Positions 19,066 to 31,642 of a DNA stretch of 64,000 nt are shown piece by piece. The notes beneath the pieces were generated by a model. That model had not been told where the DNA came from, did not search any database, and worked only from the letters and a program-made list of their open reading frames with translations. This DNA is from Rhynchopus sp. YZ270_cl-10. Lineage: Eukaryota > Euglenozoa > Diplonemea > Diplonemida > Diplonemidae. The stretch spans positions 124,001 through 188,000 of the forward strand of contig OZ037929.1 of assembly GCA_964035575.1 (NCBI GenBank), read 5' to 3'. Both the position numbers and the translations under genes were made by a program. Position 1 is the stretch's first letter. Each line of letters begins with the position of its first letter.

Positions 19066-20212
19066 AAATACTAAAATAAAATGTGAAGTGGAAAGTGGGG
19101 TGGGAAATGAACATCAAGAAAAATACGGCCCCCCAAAAAAGGGCATAAAATTTAAGAAAATAAATTTATGGGGGTCATAAAAAAAAAACAATAAGAGATG
19201 ACGTGCTTAACAAGAAAAAAGTGCAAACAAGAGAATGAAGAAAAACACATTTAAGATGGTATTGTGGACTTCACAAAAAAAATATCTGACAAAGGTTTTC
19301 TTCAAAAAAAAAAAAAATAAGAGGGGAGAAAGGCCTCAAAGGGAGAACTGAAATCAGGTTTGGGGTTAACCAAACACCGTTTCTTTCATTGCCCCATGCG
19401 GAAGTAACGTTTTTTCAACTTTGAAAAAAAGAAGAAAATCAAAAAAAAAAAAAAAACGTTATCAACAACATCTTATTGTTTCCCAAAAAGGTTTCCCTCC
19501 CGATTTATCGAATGTATTTTTAAAAGCTAAGGATCCATGAATAACAGAAATTAACAATAAAAGATGTGCTTAAAAAGTGACAAAAAGGAAACTGACAACC
19601 CCTACTCAACCAGGGAGGGGAGGGACGGAGGTTCAAGAAGGTCGCTGAGCTGCAGAAACACACTGAAAAAAAAAAGCAAGTGGACAGTGTGCGCCTACGA
19701 TGTCATAAGACCCTTGTCTCTTTCCCAGCCCCCAACAAGACAAAAAAACAGAGATCAAGGCTCCCCGGGAGAAGCTTTGGTCTGTTCACCTTGGTTATCA
19801 ACTTCGGATGGTCAGCCAAGCACACGATAGAGTGAATCATTTCCCTAATATAGGGAAAAGGTGTAACGGGTGGTAAGGAGAAGGCCAATAGGACTTCCCC
19901 ACACACCAGCCGCCACAACAAAAAAAAAAAGGCAAGAAAAAAAAAAAAAAAACAAATGTTTCGGCCTTAGCTCAAGTAGGTTAGGGTAAACTAAAACAAA
20001 AAAAAAGGAAAAGAACGCCGGCACGCAAAATGAGAGTACAAATAACACCAAACGCATTAACTCTAATAACAAAGGTGCTGTATCGTTTCAAATGGATCAC
20101 CGCAATGCGCAACCCCTGGTAAGTGTGGGAGCACTACTGTGCCCGGTCGAGAACCGGTTGGCCGGGATCCTTAATCCACGAAAAACACGCACCCCCAATA
20201 CCAACCGCAACA

Positions 20213-22253
20213 CTACTGCGGCACGTTCCACACAAACAGAGCACCGTCGTCACCAGCAGTGGCAAGCGTGAGTCCGTTGTGTGCGTATGCAATACGGTGC
20301 ACGTCCTGTGTGTGTCCCAGGAAGGTTGCCACCTCTGTGCCCGCGTACACGTCCACAAGCACAACCTCCTGGAACCCGGCCACTGCCACCTTGTGGTCGT
20401 TTGCCTTCGGCGAGTAGCGCAGGTCGTTCAGGTGTGCGGACGGCATTGTGTACACAACAGTCTCGGGTGTCGGCACAAAGGCGGGGAGCGTGATGCTGCG
20501 CATGCACACAGTCCCGTTCCTGTGTCCGTACACAAGCACAGGGGACGCAGCAGGCGAGAAGTCGAATGCCACAACCTCACCCTCCTTCGCCACGTCCATG
20601 AACTGGGTGTTGCTCCACACACGCATGTGCTCAGAGTCCACGTCTGTCCCAGAGGCAAGCAGGGTGTGTGTGCTAGACGCGCGAGCAGCAGAGATGTGTG
20701 TTCCGGCGTACTGACCCACAGCAGAGTACATCGCTGGCGCACCTGGGGGGCAGAACACGTGTGCACCATGCTCACCGTTCCCACTCAGCACACATCCGTT
20801 GACGTCGAAGGACACAGACGACACAGGCCGGTCACCACCGCTCAGCACATCGTACTTGCGGGCACCTGTCGCAACATCGCACACAACCATGCGCCCACCG
20901 TCTCCTCCCACAGCAAGCAGACTGGCGTCCTGCGAGAATGCCACGTCACGCACAACAAAGTTCGCACATCCCAGGCCGCGCAGCGTCTTCGTTGCGACGT
21001 CGAGCACACGCACGGCACGGCCAGAGGCATAGGCGATGTGTGCGCTGTCGTGCGAGTAGGACACTGCCGCCACAGGGCATGCGTGGCGGACGTACAGTGC
21101 ACAGTGCTTGCTCGCAATGCGTGGGCAGTGTGTCGCCACAATCGGTGTCTGTCCACATCCCTCGTTCGGTGTGTACGCAAACTTGTCAAGCAGGTACACC
21201 ACACACACTGTGTTCGAGCAGGACACGTACCTCTCTGCACCGAAGAACGTACCACCGCCAAAGTGCTGGTCGCCAATCACCTCCGTGCGTGTTGCCTCCC
21301 ACACACCGTCCGAAAGCTCAGACACGTGAACTGTTGACTCGGTGAGGCTGTGCGACAGGGCTGCCACACGTGTGGCCGACACACTCATGCGCGACGCAAT
21401 GCTGTGCAGCAGAAGCGTCGAGTGCACAAACGCCGTGGCGTCATACACAACGTGCACACCCTTGCTCGACAGCACTGCGTAGGTCATGCTCTCAGGCACA
21501 AAGTCCACCTGGTACGTTGCCACTCCGGGTGTGGAGTAGTGTGCCTGCTCAGTCCACCCAGACACAACCCACGAGCGCACACCCACCACGTATGCAGCTG
21601 CAACACGCGCGCCGTCGGAAGACACACTCACAGAGACAATATCATCGTCCATCCCCTGTGTCTGTGTCTCGGTGAGAACGGGGAGGCCTGTCTGCGCATC
21701 CTGGGACAGCGTGTACACCCTCAGGGTCTTGTCGTAGCCGGTCACGAGCACGTTCCCATTGCTGGTCACGGCCACGGGTGCCTGTGGGTGTGTGAAATAT
21801 GAAATGTGAAAATAAGATTCATGTTTTCATGCAAAAAGTACATACGTGTGTCGGACTGAAACCAAGCGGGAGAGTGCGCACAATGGTTGGGATCAGTGCA
21901 CCACTTGTGATTACGTTGTTTGTGCCAAGCACCCAGAAGATCACGTTCCCAATGGGGTTGCTTGTGACCAGCACGGAGTATCCGTACGCCGTGAAGAACC
22001 GCACACCCTGCGGTGCGACGACGCCAAGGTCATGCGAGAAGCTTGCGTCCTGCGGACTCCACATCACTGCCCACTCGGACGACAGCACAGATACGACGTA
22101 CCGCCTGCACGGCGACACCGCAATGTCGCGTGCGTACTGGTTCCTCGGGTACACCGCCTCACACGCGTTGCCGTACGCACCGCTGCTGCACGTTGCATCT
22201 GCCGACAGCACGGACACAAGCAGCATCACCGCCTTCACGGTAAAGGAGGCCAT
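20213..22253 (-). CDS. Secreted WD40 beta-propeller protein, copy 1 (2 exons, 658 aa)
   Basis: Exon 1 21846-22253, exon 2 20213-21781, with a 64-nt intron GTATGT...CCACAG in phase 0. Residues 1-~21 form a signal peptide (MASFTVKAVMLLVSVLSADA before Cys). The rest is a chain of WD40-like blades with SPDG-type turns (VSPCRRYVVSV, VSSDGARVAAAY, YSHDSAHIAYAS, FSQDASLLAVGG), ending with a textbook blade HTQDVHRIAYAHNGLTLATA and FVWNVPQ. There are no membrane helices and no GPI-like tail, so a secreted or lumenal protein is likely. It differs from copies 2 and 3 by very few residues. The intron is 14-15 nt longer than in the other copies owing to extra bases before the acceptor. Confidence 0.85.
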
Positions 22254-24800
22254 TGTGGACGGGTGTGTGTGGTGTATCGTTGGGGTAAGAAAGGGGGTCG
22301 GAATGAAGAAAAGAAAAAAAGGTGTAAAAGGAAAGGCTCTGTGGTTGGTGTGGAAACGTTAATAAAATATTTTGACAAAAATCTGCACGGGGGAAACATC
22401 CTTTTTCACATTTTTTTAGTACAATCTACCAGAGCCGAAAAAATGGAATTGTTCCGCTTCAGAGCGTTGCCACATTGACTGTGGGGTGTCTCTTGATGAA
22501 CCAATACACCAAACCAAGTTTTGCGAATCAAACGAGTTGTAGTGGAAAAAAAACAACAAAAAAAGAAAAAAGAAAATAAAAATAATGCATGTGACTCTTT
22601 CGTACACACACCTCGGTAGAAAGAAATAAATATTGTCCACTGAAAACACAAAAATCGTTCAAAAAATAAAGGGGGCATATTCAGGAGCTGTTCGCACCAC
22701 TGCAGAGTCATGAAAAACAATGTTTTTACTATTGAACTGCTGCAGTCGTGCGTGAGGGCGCCATATTATGACACTGTGGGCATTGAGAGTGAAAATGCTC
22801 CATTTTTAAAAATTATTTTTGACACAAACAAAGAGTTGTGCAAAAACAACAAAAGAAAAAGAAGAAGGAACACTCTCGTTAGCCACACTTTTGTTTTCGC
22901 ATAAACAAAAATGATATTCATTTATACTCCCTCACAGCATCATTTTGTGGCCTGCAGGGACGGCAGTGGCCTAGTTGGGGGGTTAACAAATAGTACCCTT
23001 CATTTCAAATGAAAATCACAGAGAGACAATATAAAAGCTAAAAAAGCTAAAATACGGGGACGACGAGCGTTGGAAGGGAAGGGGATGGGTTTTATTTAAA
23101 AAAATACCAGAGTTGATATCAAAAGAGGCCAAAAAAAATGAATTGAAAATTGACCTGAAGACTACACAGAATAGATTCTCTAAAAAAAACACAGGGCAGA
23201 TTGCCTGTAGCACCAAGGTCTTTTGATCACAACGTCGGGCCAGGGTCGCACAAAAAATAAATAAAAAGGAATCAGATAGTAGTGACCTTTTGAACTTTGT
23301 AGGCTGTTTCCCTCTGCGAAAGTACAAACAAAATATGGGAGAAATGTTGTTTTATTTTACTTTCGAGAGTGCCTGCTACGACGGGCATACAAAGAGTTTC
23401 TTGTTGTTTTTTGTGCGAGATGCTGTTGGCCTTCTCCACCCCCAGCCTTATGATGTGACGGTGCTTTTTTCATACTTTTTGTTTGATTTTTTTTTTTTAA
23501 TTTTTGGAAAATACTGCAGATTATTACAGCACAATCCCAAGGACAAAAAAAATTGAAAAAAAAACATGTGAGAAATTTTTAAAAGAGAAAAAATACAATG
23601 CTCGAAAATGATAAAACATTTACACATTGTTATTCTAATGAGAAACATCGGGTCAAAAAAAATGACTATTTAGGGGAGTTTTCGAGTTTGCGAACAAATG
23701 TAGTATTTTTTATTTCAAACAACAAATCTGCTGTGCAAAAGGGAACGTACAGGGGAAGTGGAACACACAACACACACACGCTTCCTTCCACCATCATGTC
23801 ATTCATGTAAAAACAAAAAATAACACATAAAACTCCCCCAAAAATATTTTTTGGTCTCTTTCGCGTAGTATAAAAACTCTTGGAAATACTACATTCCTCA
23901 GTGCCGAGATTAGCACCGAAGAACAAAAAGGACTCAAAAAAAGAGGTAAACTTGAGAGCACATTTTTTGTTTTCCTCTTGGCACAAAACATCCCCAGCTG
24001 CTCCACAAGCAAGGTAAGGTTCTTGGAATGCAGTAGGGGAATTAGCGTTTTGTATGTGTTCAGGTTTTCTCGGTTCAAAAAAAAACAGAGCCAACAAAAA
24101 AAATTAAAAAAAACAACAACAAAAACTATAGGGGGACAGAAAAGAACTACAGACCAAAAAAAAAAAAAAGTCAACCAAGTGCTTCACCACCAATCCAGGG
24201 CTATCTAGACATGAAATGTGAGTTGAATACAACGTGTGGAGTCTGCAAACACAGGTACTCCTTTATTGTTGCATCCAACCCTGTAAAGCGAAATGGATGA
24301 TATTTTTATTTTCTCCCTGCCGTACTTCATTAAGAAATACAATAATCCGAACGAGCCAAAATACAAACTACACGGTTACAAGCACCTTGCAGTTGCTGGG
24401 TATGGGATTAAAAAAAGAACTAGAAAAAGAAATCTCTCGTCGTCAAAAGCTGAGATGACTAGGGGGGGACGCGAATAAAAGGTTATTATGACGAAACACA
24501 AAGGTTGGTCACTTGCTCTGCCCCCCTAAAAGGGATGTAACTCGCTCAAGTGTGCGGCACATCACATATGTCTTAACTCATCTTTCTCAGCAGGTACAAA
24601 ACAAAAGTTGTATTTATGTTAAACGCCGTACCTCATTTCAAGGATGCAGGGAACACAAGGTTGCCCAACACTTTGACAGCAGGCAGGCGCCATCCCAGTA
24701 ACGTGCTTATCGCTTCAAATGGACCACCGTAACCCCTTGGTAAGTATGGGATTATATCCTGAATCCACGAAAAACACGCACCCCAATACCAACCGCAACA
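22254..24800. other. Spacer of array unit 1
   Basis: AT-rich DNA between WD40 copies 1 and 2, duplicated almost exactly at 26828-29360. No protein gene is supported: open frames are short and lysine/phenylalanine-rich. One stretch (22967-22990) resembles a tRNA A-box but no cloverleaf can be closed. Being conserved between units, it may hold the array's promoter or splice signals, but recent duplication explains the identity equally well. Confidence 0.6.
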
Positions 24801-26827
24801 CTACTGCGGCACGTTCCACACAAAGAGAGCGCCGTCGTCACCAGCAGTGGCAAGCGTGAGTCCGTTGTGTGCGTACGCAATACGGTGCACGTCCTGTGTG
24901 TGTCCCAGGAAGGTCGCCACCTCTGTGCCCGCGTACACGTCCACAAGCACAACCTCCTGGAACCCAGCCACTGCCACCTTGTGGTCGTTTGCCTTCGGCG
25001 AGTAGCGCAGGTCGTTCAGGTGTGCGGACGGCATTGTGTATACAACAGTCTCGGGTGTCGGCACAAAGGCAGGAAGCGTGATGCTGCGCATGCACACAGT
25101 CCCGTTCCTGTGTCCGTACACAAGCACCGGGGACGCAGCAGGCGAGAAGTCGAATGCCACAACCTCACCCTCCTTCGCCACGTCCATGAACTGGGTGTTG
25201 CTCCACACACGCATGTGCTCAGAGTCCACGTCTGTCCCAGAGGCAAGCAGGGTGTGTGTGCCAGACGCACGTGCAGCAGAGATGTGTGTTCCGGCGTACT
25301 GACCCACAGCAGAGTACATCGCTGGCGCACCTGGGGGGCAGAACACGTGTGCACCATGCTCACCGTTCCCACTCAGCACACATCCGTTGACGTCGAAGGA
25401 CACAGACGACACAGGCCGGTCACCACCGCTCAGCACATCGTACTTGCGGGCACCTGTCGCAACATCGCACACAACCATGCGCCCACCGTCTCCTCCCACA
25501 GCAAGCAGGCTGGCGTCCTGCGAGAAGGCCACGTCACGCACAACAAAGTTCGCACATCCCAGGCCGCGCAGCGTCTTCGTTGCGACGTCGAGCACACGCA
25601 CGGCACGGCCAGAGGCATAGGCGATGTGTGCGCTGTCGTGCGAGTAGGACACTGCCGCCACAGGGCATGCGTGGCGGACGTACAGTGCACAGTGCTTGCT
25701 CGCAATGCGTGGGCAGTGTGTCGCCACAATCGGTGTCTGTCCACATCCCTCGTTCGGTGCGTACGCAAACTTGTCAAGCAGGTACACCACACACACCGTG
25801 TTCGAGCAGGACACGTACCTCTCAGCACCGAAGAACGTACCACCGCCAAAGTGCTGGTCGCCAATCACCTCCGTGCGTGTTGCCTCCCACACACCGTCCG
25901 AAAGCTCAGACACGTGAACTGTTGACTCGGTGAGGCTGTGCGACAGGGCTGCCACACGTGTGGCCGACACACTCATGCGCGACGCAATGCTGTGCAGCAG
26001 AAGCGTCGAGTGCACAAACGCCGTGGCGTCGTACACAACGTGCACACCCTTGCTCGACAGCACTGCGTAGGTCATGCTCTCAGGCACAAAGTCCACCTGG
26101 TACGTTGCCACTCCGGGTGTGGAGTAGTGTGCCTGCTCAGTCCACCCAGACACAACCCACGAGCGCACACCCACCACGTATGCAGCTGCAACACGCGCGC
26201 CGTCGGAAGACACACTCACAGAGACAATATCATCGTCCATCCCCTGTGTCTGTGTCTCGGTGAGAACGGGGAGGCCTGTCTGCGCATCCTGGGACAGCGT
26301 GTACACCCTCAGGGTCTTGTCGTAGCCGGTCACGAGCACGTTCCCATTGCTGGTCACGGCCACGGGTGCCTGTGAAATGTGGAAATAATATTCATGTTTT
26401 CATGCAAAAAAATACATACGTGTGTCGGACTGAAACCAAGCGGGAGAGTGCGCACAATGGTTGGGATCAGTGCACCACTTGTGATTACGTTGTTTGTGCC
26501 AAGCACCCAGAAGATCACGTTCCCAATGGGGTTGCTTGTGACCAGCACGGAGTATCCGTACGCCGTGAAGAACCGCACACCCTGCGGTGCGACGACGCCA
26601 AGGTCATGCGAGAAGCTTGCGTCCTGCGGACTCCACATCACTGCCCACTCGGACGACAGCACAGATACGACGTACCGCCTGCACGGCGACACCGCAATGT
26701 CGCGTGCGTACTGGTTCCTCGGGTACACCGCCTCACACGCGTTGCCGTACGCACCGCTGCTGCACGTTGCATCTGCCGACAGCACGGACACAAGCAGCAT
26801 CACCGCCTTCACGGTAAAGGAGGCCAT
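24801..26827 (-). CDS. Secreted WD40 beta-propeller protein, copy 2 (2 exons, 658 aa)
   Basis: Exon 1 26420-26827, exon 2 24801-26369, with a 50-nt intron GTATGT...TTCACAG. The same length, signal peptide and blade pattern as copy 1. Its only replacement found in neither of the other copies is Ala for Thr in the YTPNEG motif. Coding frame and both splice sites are intact, so it should be functional. Confidence 0.85.
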
Positions 26828-29360
26828 TGTGGACGGGTGTGTGTGGTGTATCGTTGGGGTAAGAAAGGGGGTCGGAATGAAGAAAAGAAAAAAAGGTGTA
26901 AAAGGAAAGGCTCTGTGGTTGGTGTGGAAACGTTAATAAAATATTTTGACAAAAATCTGCACGGGGGAAACATCCTTTTTCACATTTTTTTAGTACAATC
27001 TACCAGAGCCGAAAAAATGGAATTGTTCCGCTTCAGAGCGTTGCCACATTGACTGTGGGGTGTCTCTTGATGAACCAATACACCAAACCAAGTTTTGCGA
27101 ATCAAACGAGTTGTAGTGGAAAAAAAAAACAACAAAAAAAAAAGAAGAAAATAAAAATAATGCATGTGACTCTTTTGTACACACACATCGGTAGAAAGAA
27201 ATAAATATTGTCCACTGAAAACACAAAAATCGTTCAAAAAATAAAGGGGGCATATTCAGGAGCTGTTCGCACCACTGCAGAGTCATGAAAAACAATGTTT
27301 TTACTATTGAACTGCTGCAGTCGTGCGTGAGGGCGCCATATTATGACACTGTGGGCATTGAGAGTGAACATGCTCCATTTTTTAAAATTATTTTTGACAC
27401 AAACAAAGAGTTGTGCAAAAACAACAAAAGAAAAAGAAGAAGGAACACTCTCGTTAGCCACACTTTTGTTTTCGCATAAACAAAAATGATATTCATTTAT
27501 ACTCCCTCACAGCATCATTTTGTGGCCTGCAGGGACGGCAGTGGCCTAGTTGGGGGGTTAACAAATAGTACCCTTCATTTCAAATGAAAATCACAGAGAG
27601 ACAATATAAAAGCTAAAAAAGCTAAAATACGGGGACGACGAGCGTTGTAAGGGAAGGGGATGGGTTTTATTTAAAAAAATACCAGAGTTGATATCAAAAG
27701 AGGCCAAAAAAAATGAATTGAAAATTGACCTGAAGACTACACAGAATAGATTCTCTAAAAAAAACACAGGGCAGATTGCCTGTAGCACCAAGGTCTTTTG
27801 ATCACAACGTCGGGCCAGGGTCGCACAAAAAATAAATAAAAAGGAATCAGATAGTAGTGACCTTTTGAACTTTGTAGGCTGTTTCCCTCTGCGAAAGTAC
27901 AAACAAAATATGGGAGAAATGTTGTTTTATTTTACTTTCGAGAGTGCCTGCTACGACGGGCATACAAAGAGTTTCTTGTTGTTTTTTGTGCGAGATGCTG
28001 TTGGCCTTCTCCACCCCCAGCCTTATGATGTGACGGTGCTTTTTTCATACTTTTTGTTTGATTTTTTTTCAATTTTTGGAAAATACTGCAGATTATTACA
28101 GCACAATCCCAAGGACAAAAAAAAATGTGAGAAATTTTTAAAAGAGAAAAAATACAATGCTCGAAAATGATAAAACATTTACGCATTGTTATTCTAATGA
28201 GAAACATCGGGTCAAAAAAAATGACTATTTAGGGGAGTTTTCGAGTTTGCGAACAAATGTAGTATTTTTTATTTCAAACAACAAATCTGCTGTGCAAAAG
28301 GGAACGTACAGGGGAAGTGGAACACACAACACACACACGCTTCCTTCCACCATCATGTCATTCATGTAAAAACAAAAAATAACACATAAAACTCCCCCAA
28401 AAATATATTTTGGTCTCTTTCGCGTAGTATAAAAACTCTTGGAAATACTACATTCCTCAGTGCCGAGATTAGCACCGAAGAACAAAAAGGACTCAAAAAA
28501 AGAGGTAAACTTGAGAGCACATTTTTTGTTTTCCTCTTGGCACAAAACATCCCCAGCTGCTCCACAAGCAAGGTAAGGTTCTTGGAATGCAGTAGGGGAA
28601 TTAGCGTTTTGTATGTGTTCAGGTTTTCTCGGTTCAAAAAAAACAGAGCCAACAAAAAAAAAATTAAAAAAAACAACAACAAAAACTATAGGGGGACAGA
28701 AAAGAACTACAGACAAAAAAAAAAAAAAGTCAACCAAGTGCTTCACCACCAATCCAGGGCTATCTAGACATGAAATGTGAGTTGAATACAACGTGTGGAG
28801 TCTGCAAACACAGGTACTCCTTTATTGTTGCATCCAACCTTGTAAAGCGAAATGGATGACATTTTTATTTTCTCCCTGCCGTACTTCATTAAGAAATACA
28901 ATAATCCGAACGAGCCAAAATACAAACTACACGGTTACAAGCACCTTGCAGTTGCTGGGTATGGGATTAAAAAAAAGAACTAGAAAAAGAAATCTCTCGT
29001 CGTCAAAAGCTGAGATGACTAGGGGGGGACGCGAATAAAAGGTTATTATGACGAAACACAAAGGTTGGTCACTTGCTCTGCCCCCCTAAAGGGATGTAAC
29101 TCGCTTAAGTGTGCGGCACATCACATATGTCTTAACTCATCTTTCTCAGCAGGTACAAAACAAAAGTTGTATTTATGTTAAACGCCGTACCTCATTTCAA
29201 GGATGCAGGGAACACAAGGTTGCCCAACACTTTGACAGCAGGCAGGCGCCATCCCAGTAACATGTTTCTCGCTTCAAATGGACCACCGTAACCCCTTGGT
29301 AAGTATGGGATTATATCCTGAATCCACGAAAAACACGCACCCCCAATACCAACCGCAACA
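26828..29360. other. Spacer of array unit 2
   Basis: Near-exact copy of 22254-24800; differences are mostly in A/T homopolymer lengths and a short deletion near 28070-28125. No gene seen. Confidence 0.6.
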
Positions 29361-31386
29361 CTACTGCGGCACGTTCCACACAAACAGAGCACCGTCGTCA
29401 CCAGCAGTGGCAAGCGTGAGTCCGTTGTGTGCGTACGCAATACGGTGCACGTCCTGTGTGTGTCCCAGGAAAGTAGCCACCTCTGTGCCCGCGTACACGT
29501 CCACAAGCACAACCTCCTGGAACCCAGCCACTGCCACCTTGTGGTCGTTTGCCTTCGGCGAGTAGCGCAGGTCGTTCAGGTGTGCGGACGGCATCGTGTA
29601 CACAACAGTCTCGGGTGTCGGCACAAAGGCGGGGAGCGTGATGCTGCGCATGCACACAGTCCCGTTCCTGTGTCCGTACACAAGCACAGGGGACGCAGCA
29701 GGCGAGAAGTCGAATGCCACAACCTCACCCTCCTTCGCCACGTCCATGAACTGGGTGTTGCTCCACACGCGCATGTGCTCAGAGTCCACGTCTGTCCCAG
29801 AGGCAAGCAGGGTGTGTGTGCCAGACGCACGTGCAGCAGAGATGTGTGTTCCGGCGTACTGACCCACAGCAGAGTACATCGCTGGCACACCTGGGGGGCA
29901 GAACACGTGTGCACCATGCTCACCGTTCCCACTCAGCACACATCCGTTCACGTCGAAGGACACAGACGACACAGGCCGCTCACCACCGCTCAGCACATCG
30001 TACTTGCGGGCACCTGTCGCAACATCGCACACAACCATGCGCCCACCGTCTCCTCCCACAGCAAGCAGACTAGCGTCCTGCGAGAAGGCCACGTCACGCA
30101 CAACAAAGTTCGCACATCCCAGGCCGCGCAGCGTCTTCGTTGCGACGTCGAGCACACGCACGGCACGGCCAGAGGCATAGGCGATGTGTGCGCTGTCGTG
30201 CGAGTAGGACACTGCCGCCACAGGGCATGCGTGGCGGACGTACAGTGCACAGTGCTTGCTCGCAATGCGTGGGCAGTGTGTCGCCACAATCGGTGTCTGT
30301 CCACATCCCTCGTTCGGTGTGTACGCAAACTTGTCAAGCAGGTACACCACACACACTGTGTTCGAGCAGGACACGTACCTCTCTGCACCGAAGAACGTAC
30401 CACCGCCAAAGTGCTGGTCGCCAATCACCTCCGTGCGTGTTGCCTCCCACACACCGTCCGAAAGCTCAGACACGTGAACTGTTGACTCGGTGAGGCTGTG
30501 CGACAGGGCTGCCACACGTGTGGCCGACACACTCATGCGCGACGCAATGCTGTGCAGCAGAAGCGTCGAGTGCACAAACGCCGTGGCGTCATACACAACG
30601 TGCACACCCTTGCTCGACAGCACTGCGTAGGTCATGCTCTCAGGCACAAAGTCCACCTGGTACGTTGCCACTCCGGGTGTGGAGTAGTGTGCCTGCTCAG
30701 TCCACCCAGACACAACCCACGAGCGCACACCCACCACGTATGCAGCTGCAACACGCGCGCCGTCGGAAGACACACTCACAGAGACAATATCATCGTCCAT
30801 CCCCTGTGTCTGTGTCTCGGTGAGAACGGGGAGGCCTGTCTGCGCATCCTGGGACAGCGTGTACACCCTCAGGGTCTTGTCGTAGCCGGTCACGAGCACG
30901 TTCCCATTGCTGGTCACGGCCACGGGTGCCTGTGAAATGTGGAAATAATATTCGTGTTTTCATGCAAAAAGTACATACGTGTGTCGGACTGAAACCAATC
31001 GGGAGAGTGCGCACAATGGTTGGGATCAGTGCACCACTTGTGATTACGTTGTTTGTGCCAAGCACCCAGAAGATCACGTTCCCAATGGGGTTGCTTGTGA
31101 CCAGCACGGAGTATCCGTACGCCGTGAAGAACCGCACACCCTGCGGTGCGACGACGCCAAGGTCATGCGAGAAGCTTGCGTCCTGCGGACTCCACATCAC
31201 TGCCGCCTCGGACGACAGCACAGATACGACGTACCGCCTGCACGGCGACACCGCAATGTCGCGTGCGTACTGGTTCCTCGGGTACACCGCCTCACACGCG
31301 TTGCCGTACGCACCGCTGCTGCACGTTGCATCTGCCGACAGCACGGACACAAGCAGCATCACCGCCTTCACGGTAAAGGAGGCCAT
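29361..31386 (-). CDS. Secreted WD40 beta-propeller protein, copy 3 (2 exons, 658 aa)
   Basis: Exon 1 30979-31386, exon 2 29361-30929, with a 49-nt intron. It is the most diverged of the three: at least four replacements are unique to it (Leu to Ile near the end of exon 1, Trp to Ala in SSEWAV, Asp to Glu in GGDRPV, Ala to Val in PGAPAMY). It is the upstream end of the array, and its leader is joined to different DNA from about 31476, so it may have a different upstream signal from copies 1 and 2. Confidence 0.85.
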
Positions 31387-31642
31387 TGTGGACGGGTGTG
31401 TGTGGTGTATCGTTGGGGTAAGAAAGGGGGTCGGAATGAGGAAAAGAAAAAAAGGTGTAAAAGGAAAGGCTCTGTGGAGGGGGGATGCGACACCTTGCGA
31501 GTACTCTCTCTACCCTACACACAAAAATATACTGCAGTTCCTTTTTTACTATTCTACACGACACACAATCTAACCCACCCTACACTTTACCTCATCACAC
31601 AGGACACACACACTTCGAATCCTAACACACCTCCTTCCCGTG

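Larger units (their letters stand above)
15071..20059. other. 5-kb gene-free region rich in small foldback repeats
   Basis: No protein or RNA gene could be supported on either strand. It is AT-rich with frequent A and T runs. It contains family A hairpins at 15556-15605, 15919-15985 and 19015-19065; family B at 18081-18145, 18576-18637 and 18811-18865; family C at 16106-16173; family H at 17635-17680 and 17703-17771; and a TA-flanked mini-MITE at 16216-16332. Confidence 0.65.
20060..31476. repeat. Tandem array of ~4.57-kb units, 2.5 copies
   Basis: Each unit is a WD40 gene (about 2.04 kb) plus a 2.5-kb upstream spacer. Gene starts at 22253, 26827 and 31386 give periods of 4574 and 4559 bp. 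The spacers of copies 1 and 2 are nearly identical, differing mainly in poly(A) length and a few bases. Copy 3 has no spacer: identity stops near 31476, just upstream of its start codon. The left border is near the TTTCAAATGGA sequence around 20090, which recurs at about 24711 and 29273. The low divergence in non-coding DNA indicates recent duplication or ongoing homogenisation. Confidence 0.9.

Noticed and set aside
20123-21337. A 404-codon plus-strand open frame, repeated in the other two array units
   Set aside because: It lies exactly antisense to WD40 exon 2, is rich in Cys, His and Arg, lacks any domain, and is explained by the GC-rich codon bias of the real gene.
22960-23010. Possible tRNA (A-box-like TGGCCTAGTTGG followed by a B-box-like TTTCAAATG), repeated in unit 2
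   Set aside because: Spacing between the boxes is too short and no acceptor or anticodon stem can be formed.
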